The notes below the pieces were generated by a model. It was given only the letters and a program-made list of their open reading frames with translations, was not told the DNA's origin and searched no databases. Positions 7,811 through 16,600 of a stretch of DNA of 57,761 nt are shown here, in pieces (the first letter of the stretch is position 1; each line of letters opens with the position of its first letter). Position numbers and translations under genes: made by a program. Origin of the DNA: Bradyrhizobiaceae bacterium (lineage in GTDB: Bacteria > Pseudomonadota > Alphaproteobacteria > Rhizobiales > Xanthobacteraceae); assembly GCA_947479905.1 (NCBI GenBank), contig CANKBJ010000006.1, positions 1 to 57,761 on the forward strand. The letters run 5' to 3'.

Positions 7811-8153
7811 GGAATGCCTCTTCGTCCTCGGGTGAATTCCATTCGTCCGCGAGCAGGTCGCTCACAGCGGCCAGATAGGAATCGGCGGTCCGAATTTCAC
7901 GAATTTCGACAATTTCGCCACGCCGAGATTGGAAGCGGTCCCAAATTTTTTTCATATTCCCAATCGGCTTAACAGCCTCTTGGGCCCGTCCGTCTTTCCC
8001 GACGCGCGTTTTTTCCCAGGCGCCGACAACCCCGGCCACCTCAAGTTCGATGACTTCTCCAGGCTTGAGTGACAGGATTCGGTCGCGCAGCAGCGCGCCG
8101 CCCTGGATGTGTTTCGCCCAAAGGCTGTTATCGCGAATCTCCACACTCGGCAT
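7800..8153 (-). CDS. probable antitoxin partner of the MazF-like toxin (family not recognised)
   Basis: The 117-residue protein is not a MazE, PemI, RHH or Phd protein that I can recognise. The body reads LLRDRILSLKPGEVIELEVAG, split here as LLRDRILSLKPG and EVIELEVAG, then WEKTRVGKDGR and a basic stretch MKKIWDRFQSRRGE. The acidic tail LADEWNSPEDEEAFRDL resembles the toxin-binding tails of several antitoxin families. Position supports an antitoxin role: it is the first gene, overlaps the toxin by 11 bp, and has its own promoter and a GGAGG ribosome site. The function is therefore inferred from context and tail composition. Confidence 0.55.
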   Translation of the reverse strand: MPSVEIRDNSLWAKHIQGGALLRDRILSLKPGEVIELEVAGVVGAWEKTRVGKDGRAQEAVKPIGNMKKIWDRFQSRRGEIVEIREIRTADSYLAAVSDLLADEWNSPEDEEAFRDL

Positions 8154-8171
8154 ATCTACCTCCGTCTTTAA

Positions 8172-8199
8172 AATATAGGCGGGGCGGGGGCGGGGTCAA
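8172..8199 (-). promoter_or_regulatory. promoter of the MazF-like toxin-antitoxin pair
   Basis: Read on the minus strand, TTGACC (8199-8194) and TATATT (8177-8172) are separated by exactly 16 bp, a good sigma-70 type match. The spacer is composed almost entirely of C runs, G runs on the plus strand. The first gene starts 18 bp downstream of the -10 element at 8153. Confidence 0.6.
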
Positions 8200-8223
8200 T
8201 AGGGGTTGGGGCGGGGCGGGGGG
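8181..8223 (+). other. G-tract cluster, potential G-quadruplex
   Basis: Seven runs of four to six guanines lie within 43 bp (8181-84, 8186-90, 8192-95, 8202-05, 8208-11, 8213-16, 8218-23), with loops of one to six bases. This satisfies the usual G4 pattern several times over. It lies between the toxin-antitoxin promoter and mtnP and includes the spacer and -35 element of that promoter. A separate perfect stem, GGGCTAA / TTAGCCC with a 6-nt loop, follows at 8221-8240. Confidence 0.65.
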
Positions 8224-8321
8224 CTAAATTGGATTAGCCCTTGCTTTCAGGCATTTGGAGCTTTTCGCAGATGAACGGTCGTGGTCAAAGTGGCAAGGTA
8301 GGGCGCAATCAGGTGTGAGCT

Positions 8322-9197
8322 ATGACCAAATCAGTCCTCGGCATCATCGGCGGTTCCGGCGTGTACGATCTGCCGGGTTTGCAGAATGTGCGCGAGCAGC
8401 GCATCGCCTCGCCCTGGGGCGAGCCCTCCGGCGCCCTGCGCATCGGCGATATCGAGGGCCTGCCGGTGGTCTTCCTGCCGCGCCATGACAAGGGGCACCG
8501 CCTGTCGCCCTCCGACATCAACTACCGCGCCAATATCGACATTTTGAAGCGCGCCGGCGTCACCGATCTGGTGTCGCTGTCGGCCTGCGGCTCGTTCAAG
8601 GAGGAGATGCCGCCCGGCACCTTCGTGCTGGTCGATCAGTTCGTCGATCGCACCCACAAGCGCGCGAGTTCGTTCTTCGGCAAGGGCCTGGTGGCGCATG
8701 TGTCGATGGCGCATCCGGTGTCGCCGCTGTTGCGCGGACATATCGCCAAGGCCGCGCGGGCCGAGGGCATCGAGCCGAAGATGGGCGGGACCTATGTCTG
8801 CATGGAGGGGCCGCAGTTCTCCACTTACGCCGAGAGCATGACCTACAAGACGCTGGGCTATTCGGTAATCGGCATGACCAACATGCCGGAAGCCAAGCTC
8901 GCCCGCGAAGCCGAGATTTGTTACGCCACTGTGGCCATGGTGACCGATTTCGACTGCTGGCATCCCGACCACGACGCCGTCACCGTGCAGGACATCATCA
9001 AGGTTCTTCTGGAAAACGCCGCGCGCGCGCAAAGCCTGGTGGCGCGGCTGGCGCGCGATCTTCCGCGTGAGCACGAGCCATGCCCTATCGGCTCCGACCG
9101 CGCGCTCGACACCGCGCTGATCACGCAGGCGGACGCGCGCGATCCTGAGCTGATCAAGAAGCTCGACGCGGTGGCGGGAAGGGTGCTGGGGCGGTAA
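8322..9197 (+). CDS. mtnP: S-methyl-5'-thioadenosine phosphorylase
   Basis: MtnP cleaves methylthioadenosine with phosphate to adenine and 5-methylthioribose-1-phosphate, in the recycling of the polyamine and SAM by-product. The 291-residue product shows the phosphate-binding start IIGGSGVYDLPGL (8-20), the purine-site block MEGPQFSTYAES (161-172), and GMTNMPEAKLAREAEICYAT (184-203) followed by the DFDCW segment. Met186 within the last block is the usual nucleoside-contacting methionine of this family. Adenine from this reaction is the substrate of apt, two genes downstream on the same strand. I see no mtnA or mtnD in the window. Confidence 0.93.
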   Translation: MTKSVLGIIGGSGVYDLPGLQNVREQRIASPWGEPSGALRIGDIEGLPVVFLPRHDKGHRLSPSDINYRANIDILKRAGVTDLVSLSACGSFKEEMPPGTFVLVDQFVDRTHKRASSFFGKGLVAHVSMAHPVSPLLRGHIAKAARAEGIEPKMGGTYVCMEGPQFSTYAESMTYKTLGYSVIGMTNMPEAKLAREAEICYATVAMVTDFDCWHPDHDAVTVQDIIKVLLENAARAQSLVARLARDLPREHEPCPIGSDRALDTALITQADARDPELIKKLDAVAGRVLGR

Positions 9198-9239
9198 AGT
9201 CGGCTTCGGGGCGACTGCGTCCAGCAGTGAGAAGGGGCT

Positions 9240-10028
9240 ATGGCTGATCCTGTAATCCGTTTTGACGACGGCGCGGCTTACGAAAAATTCATGGGCATCT
9301 GGAGCCGCATGGCCGGTGACGTGTTCATCGACTGGCTTAACCCGGCCAAGGGCCTGAAATGGGTCGACGTCGGCTGCGGCAATGGCGCCTTCACCGAGAA
9401 TATCGTCGAGCGATGCGCGCCCGCGGCGGTTGACGGGGTTGATCCCTCCGAAGGCCAGCTCGCTTTCGCCCGCACCCGGCCGGCCGGCAAACTCGCCAAA
9501 TTCCAGCAAGGCGACGCTATGGCACTGCCGTTTGCAGACAGGACCTTCGATGCCGCCGTGATGGCGCTGGTGATTTTCTTCGTGCCTGAGCCTGCCAAAG
9601 GCGTCGCCGAACTGGCGCGGGTGACCAAGCCTGGCGGACTGGTCGCGACCTATGCCTGGGACATCATGGGCGGCGGCTTTCCGATGGAGCCGGTGCAGGC
9701 GGTGCTGCGCGAGATGGGTGAGAAGCCGGTCTTGCCGCCACAGGCGCCAGCCTCGCGCATAGAGGCGCTGCGCGATCTATGGAATGGCGCCGGGCTGGAA
9801 GCCGTTGAGACGCGGGAGATCACCGTGCAACGGGCATTCGCCGATTTCGACGAATTCTGGAAAATCGTCCTGCTCGGCAATAGCGTATCGCCGATTCTTG
9901 CCCGCATGACGCCGGCCGACGCCGAAACAGCTAAGGAAAGATCGCGGTCGCGCTTGCCGGCGGATTCGTCCGGGCGCATCACCTTCAGCGCCCGCGCTAA
10001 TGCCATCAAAGGGCGTAAGCCCCAATGA
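9240..10028 (+). CDS. class I SAM-dependent methyltransferase (substrate unknown)
   Basis: The 262-residue protein is a Rossmann-fold methyltransferase of the UbiE/COQ5-like type. SAM motif I is WVDVGCGNG (41-49), motif II is VDGVDPSEGQL, and the post-motifs QQGDAMALPFADRTFD and ARVTKPGGLVATYAWD are clear. Both flanking genes act in methylthioadenosine and adenine salvage, but nothing in the sequence ties it to that pathway. Gaps to its neighbours are 42 and 32 bp, so co-transcription is likely. The substrate may be a small molecule. Confidence 0.85.
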   Translation: MADPVIRFDDGAAYEKFMGIWSRMAGDVFIDWLNPAKGLKWVDVGCGNGAFTENIVERCAPAAVDGVDPSEGQLAFARTRPAGKLAKFQQGDAMALPFADRTFDAAVMALVIFFVPEPAKGVAELARVTKPGGLVATYAWDIMGGGFPMEPVQAVLREMGEKPVLPPQAPASRIEALRDLWNGAGLEAVETREITVQRAFADFDEFWKIVLLGNSVSPILARMTPADAETAKERSRSRLPADSSGRITFSARANAIKGRKPQ

Positions 10029-10060
10029 CCAGACGAGCCCCAAGGATTGAACTTTAGCCG

Positions 10061-10609
10061 ATGACCCAAACATTAGCCGACAACGACCTGCGCGCGACGA
10101 TCCGCTCGATCCCGGATTATCCCAAGCCCGGCATCATGTTCCGCGACATCACCACTTTGCTCGGCGACGCGCGTGCGTTCCGCCGCGCAGTTGACGAACT
10201 GGTGCAGCCCTGGGCCGGCATGAAGATCGACAAGGTCGCCGGCATCGAGGCACGCGGTTTCATTCTTGGCGGCGCGGTGGCGCACCAGGTGTCGGCCGGC
10301 TTCATTCCGATCCGCAAGAAGGGCAAGCTGCCGCACCAGACGGTGCGCATGGCTTACGCGCTCGAATACGGCACCGACGAAATGGAGATGCATGTCGATG
10401 CGGTGCGACATGGCGATCGCGTTGTTCTGGTCGATGACCTGATCGCCACCGGCGGCACCGCTGAAGGCGCGGTCAAACTATTGCGTCAGGTCGGTGCCGA
10501 AGTGCTGGCGGCGTGTTTTGTCATCGACCTGCCCGAACTCGGCGGCGCCGCCAAGTTGCGGGCGATGGACGTGCCGGTGCGCACGCTGATGAGTTTCGAG
10601 GGGCACTAG
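10061..10609 (+). CDS. apt: adenine phosphoribosyltransferase
   Basis: APRT converts adenine and PRPP to AMP and pyrophosphate. The 182-residue product has the typical start [20 protein letters not shown] (14-33), [14 protein letters not shown], and the PRPP-binding loop [14 protein letters not shown] (121-134). The ATG at 10061 gives the usual family length. Located downstream of mtnP on the same strand, it would recycle the adenine released from methylthioadenosine, so the cluster forms a small salvage unit. Confidence 0.95.
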   Translation: MTQTLADNDLRATIRSIPDYPKPGIMFRDITTLLGDARAFRRAVDELVQPWAGMKIDKVAGIEARGFILGGAVAHQVSAGFIPIRKKGKLPHQTVRMAYALEYGTDEMEMHVDAVRHGDRVVLVDDLIATGGTAEGAVKLLRQVGAEVLAACFVIDLPELGGAAKLRAMDVPVRTLMSFEGH

Positions 10610-10705
10610 GATCGCCGATGCGGCAGTGCTGCTTCCAGGCAGCCAATTTTCCGATTGCAGCTGACGGGGAATTGTACAACCATAGCGTGCCCATAGGGGG
10701 GAGCT

Positions 10706-11455
10706 ATGAATCCAGACACCGTTCGCCGCATGGGAATTGGTTGCGTAGGCGCGTTGACGCCGATCCTGATCAACGTCCTGATTGTCGATCTCCAGACCAC
10801 TCTTTCGAATGTTACCTTGGTTTCCGCTGTCTTCTACCTCATCCGGGTGGCCGCCCTGTGCGGGGCAGCTTGCATAGTGGTTTTTCTCAACAGCGACGAA
10901 GTGCGGCCCGTCAAATTATTCCAGCTCGGCGTCGCCGCTCCGGCATTGTTGACCGGCATGATCAATGGTGCGGTGATAGCCAAAGGCAACGGTGCGCCGC
11001 CAGTGGCACCCCCGGCTGCACAGTCGATGTTGTATGACGGACCTGGTATCGAGCGAACGTCCTTCATGCCGTCTTTTATAACCGCGGCTTATGCGCAGGC
11101 CGTCACGCAAGACGTTGCGGTTGAAGATTGTACCAAGGCGAAGCAGAGCACGTTCACGCAGCAGGCGCTCAAAGGCCTGCTGGGTCTGCAGCCGGACAAT
11201 CAGTGGTATGTCGTTGTTGGATCGAACCCGACGGCGCAAAGCGCGACCGGCGATGCCGCGTTGCTCAATCGGCGCTATGTTGGAAAATTCACGGCGAAGG
11301 TTTGCACTCCGGCCGGGAGCAGCGACGGTCGCTTTCGTGTCGTGATCGGCGACGGCATGTCCTATGACGGCGCGTCCAAGCTGCGTGCAGACGCCGTCGC
11401 CGCCGGACTTCCCGGAGATGCGTGGGTGTGGAATCCGCAGTTGGCGACGCGATAG
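10706..11455 (+). CDS. membrane protein with C-terminal SPOR-like domain (hypothetical)
   Basis: The 249-residue protein is not recognised as a named family. Three hydrophobic segments lie at about 9-29, 36-61 and 72-92, followed by a proline/alanine linker and a second hydrophobic stretch near 120-132. The C-terminal region from about 165 (QWYVVVGSNPT and RFRVVIGDGMSYDGASKLRA) looks like a SPOR-type fold, which in other proteins binds denuded peptidoglycan. A clear GGGGGAGCT ribosome site precedes the ATG. It stands alone after apt and is convergent with the M48 protease gene. Function unknown; a cell-envelope role is an inference. Confidence 0.55.
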   Translation: MNPDTVRRMGIGCVGALTPILINVLIVDLQTTLSNVTLVSAVFYLIRVAALCGAACIVVFLNSDEVRPVKLFQLGVAAPALLTGMINGAVIAKGNGAPPVAPPAAQSMLYDGPGIERTSFMPSFITAAYAQAVTQDVAVEDCTKAKQSTFTQQALKGLLGLQPDNQWYVVVGSNPTAQSATGDAALLNRRYVGKFTAKVCTPAGSSDGRFRVVIGDGMSYDGASKLRADAVAAGLPGDAWVWNPQLATR

Positions 11456-11475
11456 GAAAGCCAGATTTAACTGCG

Positions 11476-12624
11476 CTAGCCCCACGGCCCTTTGCCGCCG
11501 GTCGGCGGTTCGCCCGGCAGGAACGGCTTGCCGCTGTTCGGCGCGGGCTCGCTCCAAGGGCCTTGGGCAGGCGGGTCTTGTGCCCAAGGTCCGTTAGCCG
11601 GCGGCGGCTCGATCTGGCCTTGCTCGGCAGGCGCTTCGATCGAAAGCGGACCCGTATCGTGACCGCCGGCATATTGCACCAAGGCCGCGACGCGCTTGTC
11701 GACCGACGGGTGCGTCGCAAAAATATCGGCGAAGCCCGAGCGCGGATTGTCGATGCACATTTCCATCACCGCCGAATTGGCGCTGGCCAGTTCGCCGCGA
11801 TTCTCGATCTTTCGCAAGGCCGAGATCATGGCGTCCGGGTTCTTGGTCAGTTCGACCGCGCCTGAATCGGCGAGATATTCGCGCGAGCGCGACAGCGCGA
11901 AGCGGATGACAATCGACAACACCCAGGCAACCACGATCAGCGCGATGGCAATGGCGATGGCGATAAACGCGCCGCCGCCTTTCTTGTCGCTGCTGTTGCT
12001 CGAGCGCCGGCCATAGAAGGCATTCTGGAAAAACAGGCGGAAAACCATTTCGCCGAAGAACGAAATCACGCCGGCGATGACCACTGCGATCACCAGCAGG
12101 CGCACGTCGCCGTTGCGGATATGCGTCAGTTCGTGGCCGAGCACGGCTTCGAGTTCCTGATCGTTCAGCGCGTTCATCAGCCCGCGCGTCACAATGATGG
12201 AATACTGCTTTTCGTTGAGGCCGGTGGCGAAGGCGTTGAGCGCGTCATCGTCGGCGATGCGCAGCTTCGGCATGGCAATGCCGCGCGAGATGCAGAGGTT
12301 TTCCAGCAGATTATAAAGCCGAGGCTCCTCGGTGCGCGTCACTTCGGACGCGCCGGTAATGGCGTCGATCATCTTCTGATGGAATTTATAGGCGATCAGG
12401 ATCCAGAGGACGGCGCCAATGGTGGCAAACGGCGCCGCCATGACGAAATCGTAGAGCGCCGCCTGGACGAGATAGTCGAGCGGCGCGTCGCCGACGCTCA
12501 AGGTCTCGGCCAACAGCGCGCCGGCAAACACCAACACATAGACAAGGAAGAACAGGCCGATCAGCAGCGCGACCGAGCGGCGCCTGTTCGACTGGATATG
12601 AGTGTAGAGACCGTAGGCGGCCAT
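11476..12624 (-). CDS. M48 family membrane zinc metalloprotease (HtpX-like)
   Basis: The 382-residue protein has two N-terminal membrane helices (about 18-38 and 56-78), the zinc motif HELTH (164-168), two further helices (about 177-192 and 219-241), and the third zinc ligand Glu249 in SREYLADSGAVEL. That order matches HtpX/M48B proteases, which remove damaged membrane proteins. The C terminus carries a proline/glycine-rich tail with repeated GPW units (GPWAQ, GPWSE, GPWG) that is not part of the protease. The upstream gene on the same strand is lemA, a common pairing. A palindromic repeat occupies the 153 bp between them. Confidence 0.88.
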   Translation of the reverse strand: MAAYGLYTHIQSNRRRSVALLIGLFFLVYVLVFAGALLAETLSVGDAPLDYLVQAALYDFVMAAPFATIGAVLWILIAYKFHQKMIDAITGASEVTRTEEPRLYNLLENLCISRGIAMPKLRIADDDALNAFATGLNEKQYSIIVTRGLMNALNDQELEAVLGHELTHIRNGDVRLLVIAVVIAGVISFFGEMVFRLFFQNAFYGRRSSNSSDKKGGGAFIAIAIAIALIVVAWVLSIVIRFALSRSREYLADSGAVELTKNPDAMISALRKIENRGELASANSAVMEMCIDNPRSGFADIFATHPSVDKRVAALVQYAGGHDTGPLSIEAPAEQGQIEPPPANGPWAQDPPAQGPWSEPAPNSGKPFLPGEPPTGGKGPWG

Positions 12625-12637
12625 TGCGGTTCCTCAT

Positions 12638-12771
12638 ACCTCCCCCGAAGGGGGAGGTCGCTCGTCGCCGCAAAGCGACGACGAGCGGGTGGGGGATTAC
12701 TCACGGCGGAGCATTGCAATAAACCCCACCCCGACCGCTTACGCGTTCGACCCTCCCCTTGCAGGGGAGGG
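12638..12771. repeat. compound palindromic repeat between lemA and the M48 gene
   Basis: The element opens with hairpin ACCTCCCCC-GAA-GGGGGAGGT (12638-12658), is followed by a GTCGTC-type inner stem and a GGGTGGGGG arm, and later by CCCCACCCC and a closing hairpin CCCTCCCC-TTGCA-GGGGAGGG (12751-12771). The terminal hairpins and the G-rich/C-rich internal arms are shared with the copy inside mutY at 18722-18840, so this is one dispersed family. A short related hairpin lies at 57347-57373. Confidence 0.7.
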
Positions 12772-12777
12772 ATAAGA

Positions 12778-13341
12778 TCAGAACTTCACGCTCGGCGCCT
12801 GCTCGAGTTGCGCGCGATTTTCGCCGACGTCGAAGAAGGTGCAGTGGCCAAAGCCGAAAATGCCGGCAAACAAGGCCGCCGGGAACTGCTCGATGCCGGT
12901 ATTGTATTCCTGGACCGCGCTGTTGAAGAAGCGGCGCGAGGCGGCGAGCTTGTTTTCGATATCGGAAATCTCTGCCTGCAACTGCTGGAAGTTCTGGTTG
13001 GCCTTGAGGTCCGGATACGATTCCGACAGCGCGAACAATTGCCGCAGCGCGCCGGACAGCATGTTCTCGGCCGCCACCTTCTGCTCAACGCCGGGCGCGG
13101 CGATGGCCGCGTTGCGAGCATTGACGACGGCTTCCAGCGTGCCGCGCTCGTGCGCGGCGTAGCCCTTCACCGTTTCCACCAGATTGGGGATCAGGTCGGA
13201 GCGCTGTTTGAGCTGAACGTCGATGTCGGCGAAGGCCTGATTGGTCCGCTGCCGCATGGCGACGAGGCCGTTATAGACGCTGATCGCCCAGAGCACGATC
13301 ACGACAATGACGCCGAGGACGACCCAGCCGGTGGTGGACAT
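12778..13341 (-). CDS. lemA: LemA family protein
   Basis: The 187-residue product has one N-terminal membrane anchor (about residues 6-22, N-out type) followed by the LemA helical core: VAMRQRTNQAFADIDVQLKQ, RSDLIPNLVETVKGY and FFNSAVQEYNTGIEQFP. LemA proteins have no settled biochemical role; in many bacteria they are encoded next to membrane proteases, as here with the M48 gene downstream. The ATG lies at 13341, 19 bp after a GGAGCGC stretch when read on the minus strand. Confidence 0.92.
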   Translation of the reverse strand: MSTTGWVVLGVIVVIVLWAISVYNGLVAMRQRTNQAFADIDVQLKQRSDLIPNLVETVKGYAAHERGTLEAVVNARNAAIAAPGVEQKVAAENMLSGALRQLFALSESYPDLKANQNFQQLQAEISDIENKLAASRRFFNSAVQEYNTGIEQFPAALFAGIFGFGHCTFFDVGENRAQLEQAPSVKF

Positions 13342-13481
13342 GACGAGCGCTCCTGAAAAAGGGACTGACGGAACTTGAGGCTTAAATAGGGGGTGGTGGC
13401 GAAGGGCAACAGGGTAGGGATAGCACGTTTTTTGAATAGTTCGCGCGCGGCGGCGGTCTCGCTAAGCCCCTGACGGCCAAG

Positions 13482-13515
13482 AAAAAAGGCCCCGAACCGG
13501 AGTTCGGGGCCTTTT
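13482..13515 (-). terminator. intrinsic terminator downstream of smc
   Basis: Perfect 10-bp arms GGCCCCGAAC / GTTCGGGGCC enclose a 4-nt loop and are followed, on the minus strand, by six T residues. It lies 140 bp after the smc stop and 140 bp before the lemA start. The rest of the 312-bp gene-free stretch 13342-13653 shows no other structure that I can name, apart from the lemA leader. Confidence 0.75.
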
Positions 13516-13653
13516 CACCAGACGGCTATTCGGGGGGTAAGGGGGGAGCCGCCCGGCTGAAACGCTAGTACTCAACTAACATTGGCAGCCGGGTTTGGTT
13601 CCGCACCCCAGTAAGCAGTTTCAAATTATTTTTGGCCTTGGTTACGGCCTGTC

Positions 13654-16600
13654 TCAGCCCGCCTCGCGGAACCGGACGGCGGCTTCGAGATCGACCGACA
13701 CCAGCTGCGACACGCCTCGCTCGGCCATGGTCACCCCGAACAACCTGTTCATACGAGCCATCGTAATGGGGTTGTGTGTGATGATGACGAAGCGGGTGTC
13801 GGTGGAACGGGTCATTTCGTCGAGCATGTCGCAGAAACGTTCGACGTTATGATCGTCGAGCGGCGCGTCGACTTCGTCCAGCACGCAGATCGGCGCCGGA
13901 TTGGTCAAAAACACCGCGAAAATCAGAGCCAAAGCGGTCAGCGCCTGCTCGCCGCCCGACAGAAGCGACAGGGTCGCCGGCTTTTTGCCGGGGGGCTTGG
14001 CGAGGATTTCCAGGCCCGCCTCGAGCGGGTCGTCGCTTTCGATCAGCTGCAGTTCGGCGGTGCCGCCGTTGAACAGCTTGGTGAAAAGCTGCTGAAAGTG
14101 GCTGTTGACCTGCTGGAACGAGGCCAGCAGGCGCTCGCGCGCCTCGCGGTTGAGGCTCTGGATGCCAAGGCGAAGCTTCTTGATCGCTTCGACCAGGTCG
14201 TCACGCTCGGCGGTCAAGGAGGTGTGCTGGGTCTCGACCTCGACCAGTTCTTCCTCGGCCCGCAGATTGACCGCACCGAGACGTTCGCGCTCGCGGCGCA
14301 GGCGTTCCAAAGTCGCCTCGACATCGGCGAGTTCCGGCAGCGCCGCGTCGGGCTGGAGCTCGGCCAGTTCGGCAACGCCGGACGGCTCGATCTCGAGCAT
14401 GTCGTGGATTTCGCGAGCGATGTCGGCGAGCCGCCGCTTGGCGCCTTCAAAGCGCTCCTCGGCACGGGCGAGTTCCTCGCGCGCGGTCGAGGCCGCTTCC
14501 AGCGCGGCGCGGGCATCGCGGTCGGCTTCGGCCAAGGCCGTTTCGGCTTCCTGCAAACGGTCGGCGGCTTCGCGGCGCTCGTTTTCGGCGATCTTCACTT
14601 CGTTGATCAACGCCTCGCGCCGGTCGGCGAAAATGGCGGGCGCGTTTTCCAACTCAGCCCGGTCATGCGTCGCTTCGGCGACGCGCTGCTCCAGCGTGGC
14701 CATCTGGCCGCGCGCGCCTTCCTGGCGCTGGACCCAGCCGGTCTTGTCGGTGCCGACCTGAATCAGGCGGCGGTCGGCGAGTTCCGCTTCGCGGGCGATG
14801 GCCTGCTGCTCGGCGCGTACCTCGGCGAGATGGGCGCGCTTTCGCGTGATATCGTCGCGCACGCCGGCTAGTTCGGTTTCGAGATCGGCGGCGGGCGCCA
14901 ACGCGGTCAAGGCCTGTTCGGCTTGTGTGCGGGCTGCGGCGGTTTCGTCGCGGCTGGCGGTCAGGCGCGCCTGCGCTTCGGCGAGCGCGGAGAGGCGGGC
15001 GGCGTTGCGGTTGACCTCGCGTTCGGCGGCGTCATGCATGTCGCGCCCGACATTGGCTTCGCGCTGACGTTCGCGCGAAGCGTTACGCGCGGCGGTTTCG
15101 GCGAGGCCCGCGGCCTGCAAGGCCGATTGCGCCGCTTCGGCGAGGCCGCGCGCGGTCTCGGCCTCGGTGCGGGCGGTCTGCAGTTCGGCTTCGATATCGG
15201 CCAGACGCGCGCGTTCGGCGAGCCGGCGGGCGGCGCCGGTCGGCGCATGCGCGGCGGCGGCAAAACCATCCCAGCGCCAAAGGTCGCCTTCCGGCGACAC
15301 CAGCCGCTGGCCGGGCTTCAACAGCGCGGCAAGACGCGAGCCGGCTTCCTTGTCGACGACGCCGATCTGATTGAGGCGGCGGGCCAGTTCCGCCGGCGCC
15401 TGCACATGCGACGACAGCGGCGACGCGCCGGACGGCAGCGACGGATCGCTCGGATCGATGGTCGAGCCGACCCAGCGCATCGGCGCCGACGGATCGATGG
15501 GCGCATCGAGATCGTCACCGAGCGCGGCGCCGAGCGCCTTCTCGTAGCCCTTCTCGACCGAGACATGATCCATGACCGGCGGCCACAGATTCTTGTTCTC
15601 GACCGCCAGCACCTTGGCCAGGGTCTTGGCTTCGGTTTCCAGCCGCTGCACGCGGCGTTCGGCTTCCGTCAACGGACTGCGCGTGGCTTCCAGCGCCTGT
15701 CGCGCCGCGGCATGCGCGGCTTCTGCGTCGATTGCCGCTTTTTCGGCGTCGGCGACCGACTGTTGCAGTTCATCGACGGCAGCCTTCAGCGTCGCCAGAT
15801 CGGGACCGTCGGTCGCCTGCAAGGTGCCGACTTCGCGCGTGATTTCGGCCATCTCGGTTTCAAGCTTGGCGGCACGATCGTTGTGCTGGCGCACGGCATT
15901 GGACAACTGATTGCGCTGCGCGGTCAGGTCGGCGAGGCGCTTGGTCAGCTCCGAGAAAATCGCCTCGGCGGCGGTGAGTTGGCCGGCCGCTTCGGTGACA
16001 CGGGCATCGACGCCGCTGCGCTTGCCGGCGCTGGCATGCGCCTCGGCGCGGATGCTTTCTTCCTCGGCGGTGAGGCGGGCGATGGCCGCTTCGGCGTCGG
16101 CGGCGAGTTTCTGCTCGCGCTCGCGGTCGGCAGCGAACTGCACCAGACGCAGGTCGAGTTCGGCAATGCGATCCTTGGCGCGGGTTTCCTCGCGGTCGAG
16201 TTCCTGCATTGCGACATTGAGACGATGCAGCGCGGCACCGGCGCGGGCCTCGGCTTCACGCAAGGGCGGCAACGTCGCCGACGTATTGGCCTGGCGCGTC
16301 GAGGCCTCGGCTTGCGCGCCGGTACGGGCGCCGACTTCACGCACCGCTTCGTCCTTGGCCTGTTCGGCGGCGGCGAGTTCGGCGGACGCGGCGGTCCAGC
16401 GCAAATGATAAAGCGTTGCTTCAGACTTGCGCACCTGCGCCGAGACAGTGCGGTAGCGGATCGCCTGACGCGCCTGCTTCTTCAGCGCTTCCATCTGGCC
16501 GGCGAGTTGGCCGATGACGTCCTCGATGCGCAGCAGATTGGCTTCGGCGGCTTTCAGACGCAGTTCGGCTTCATGGCGGCGGGCATGCAGGCCGGAGACG

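Noticed and set aside
12721-12777. tRNA-like GTTCGA segment
   Set aside because: No cloverleaf can be formed; the GTTCGACC is part of the palindromic repeat.
12121-13356. 411-codon plus-strand frame over lemA and the M48 gene
   Set aside because: It crosses two conserved minus-strand genes and the palindromic repeat; no domain is recognisable.
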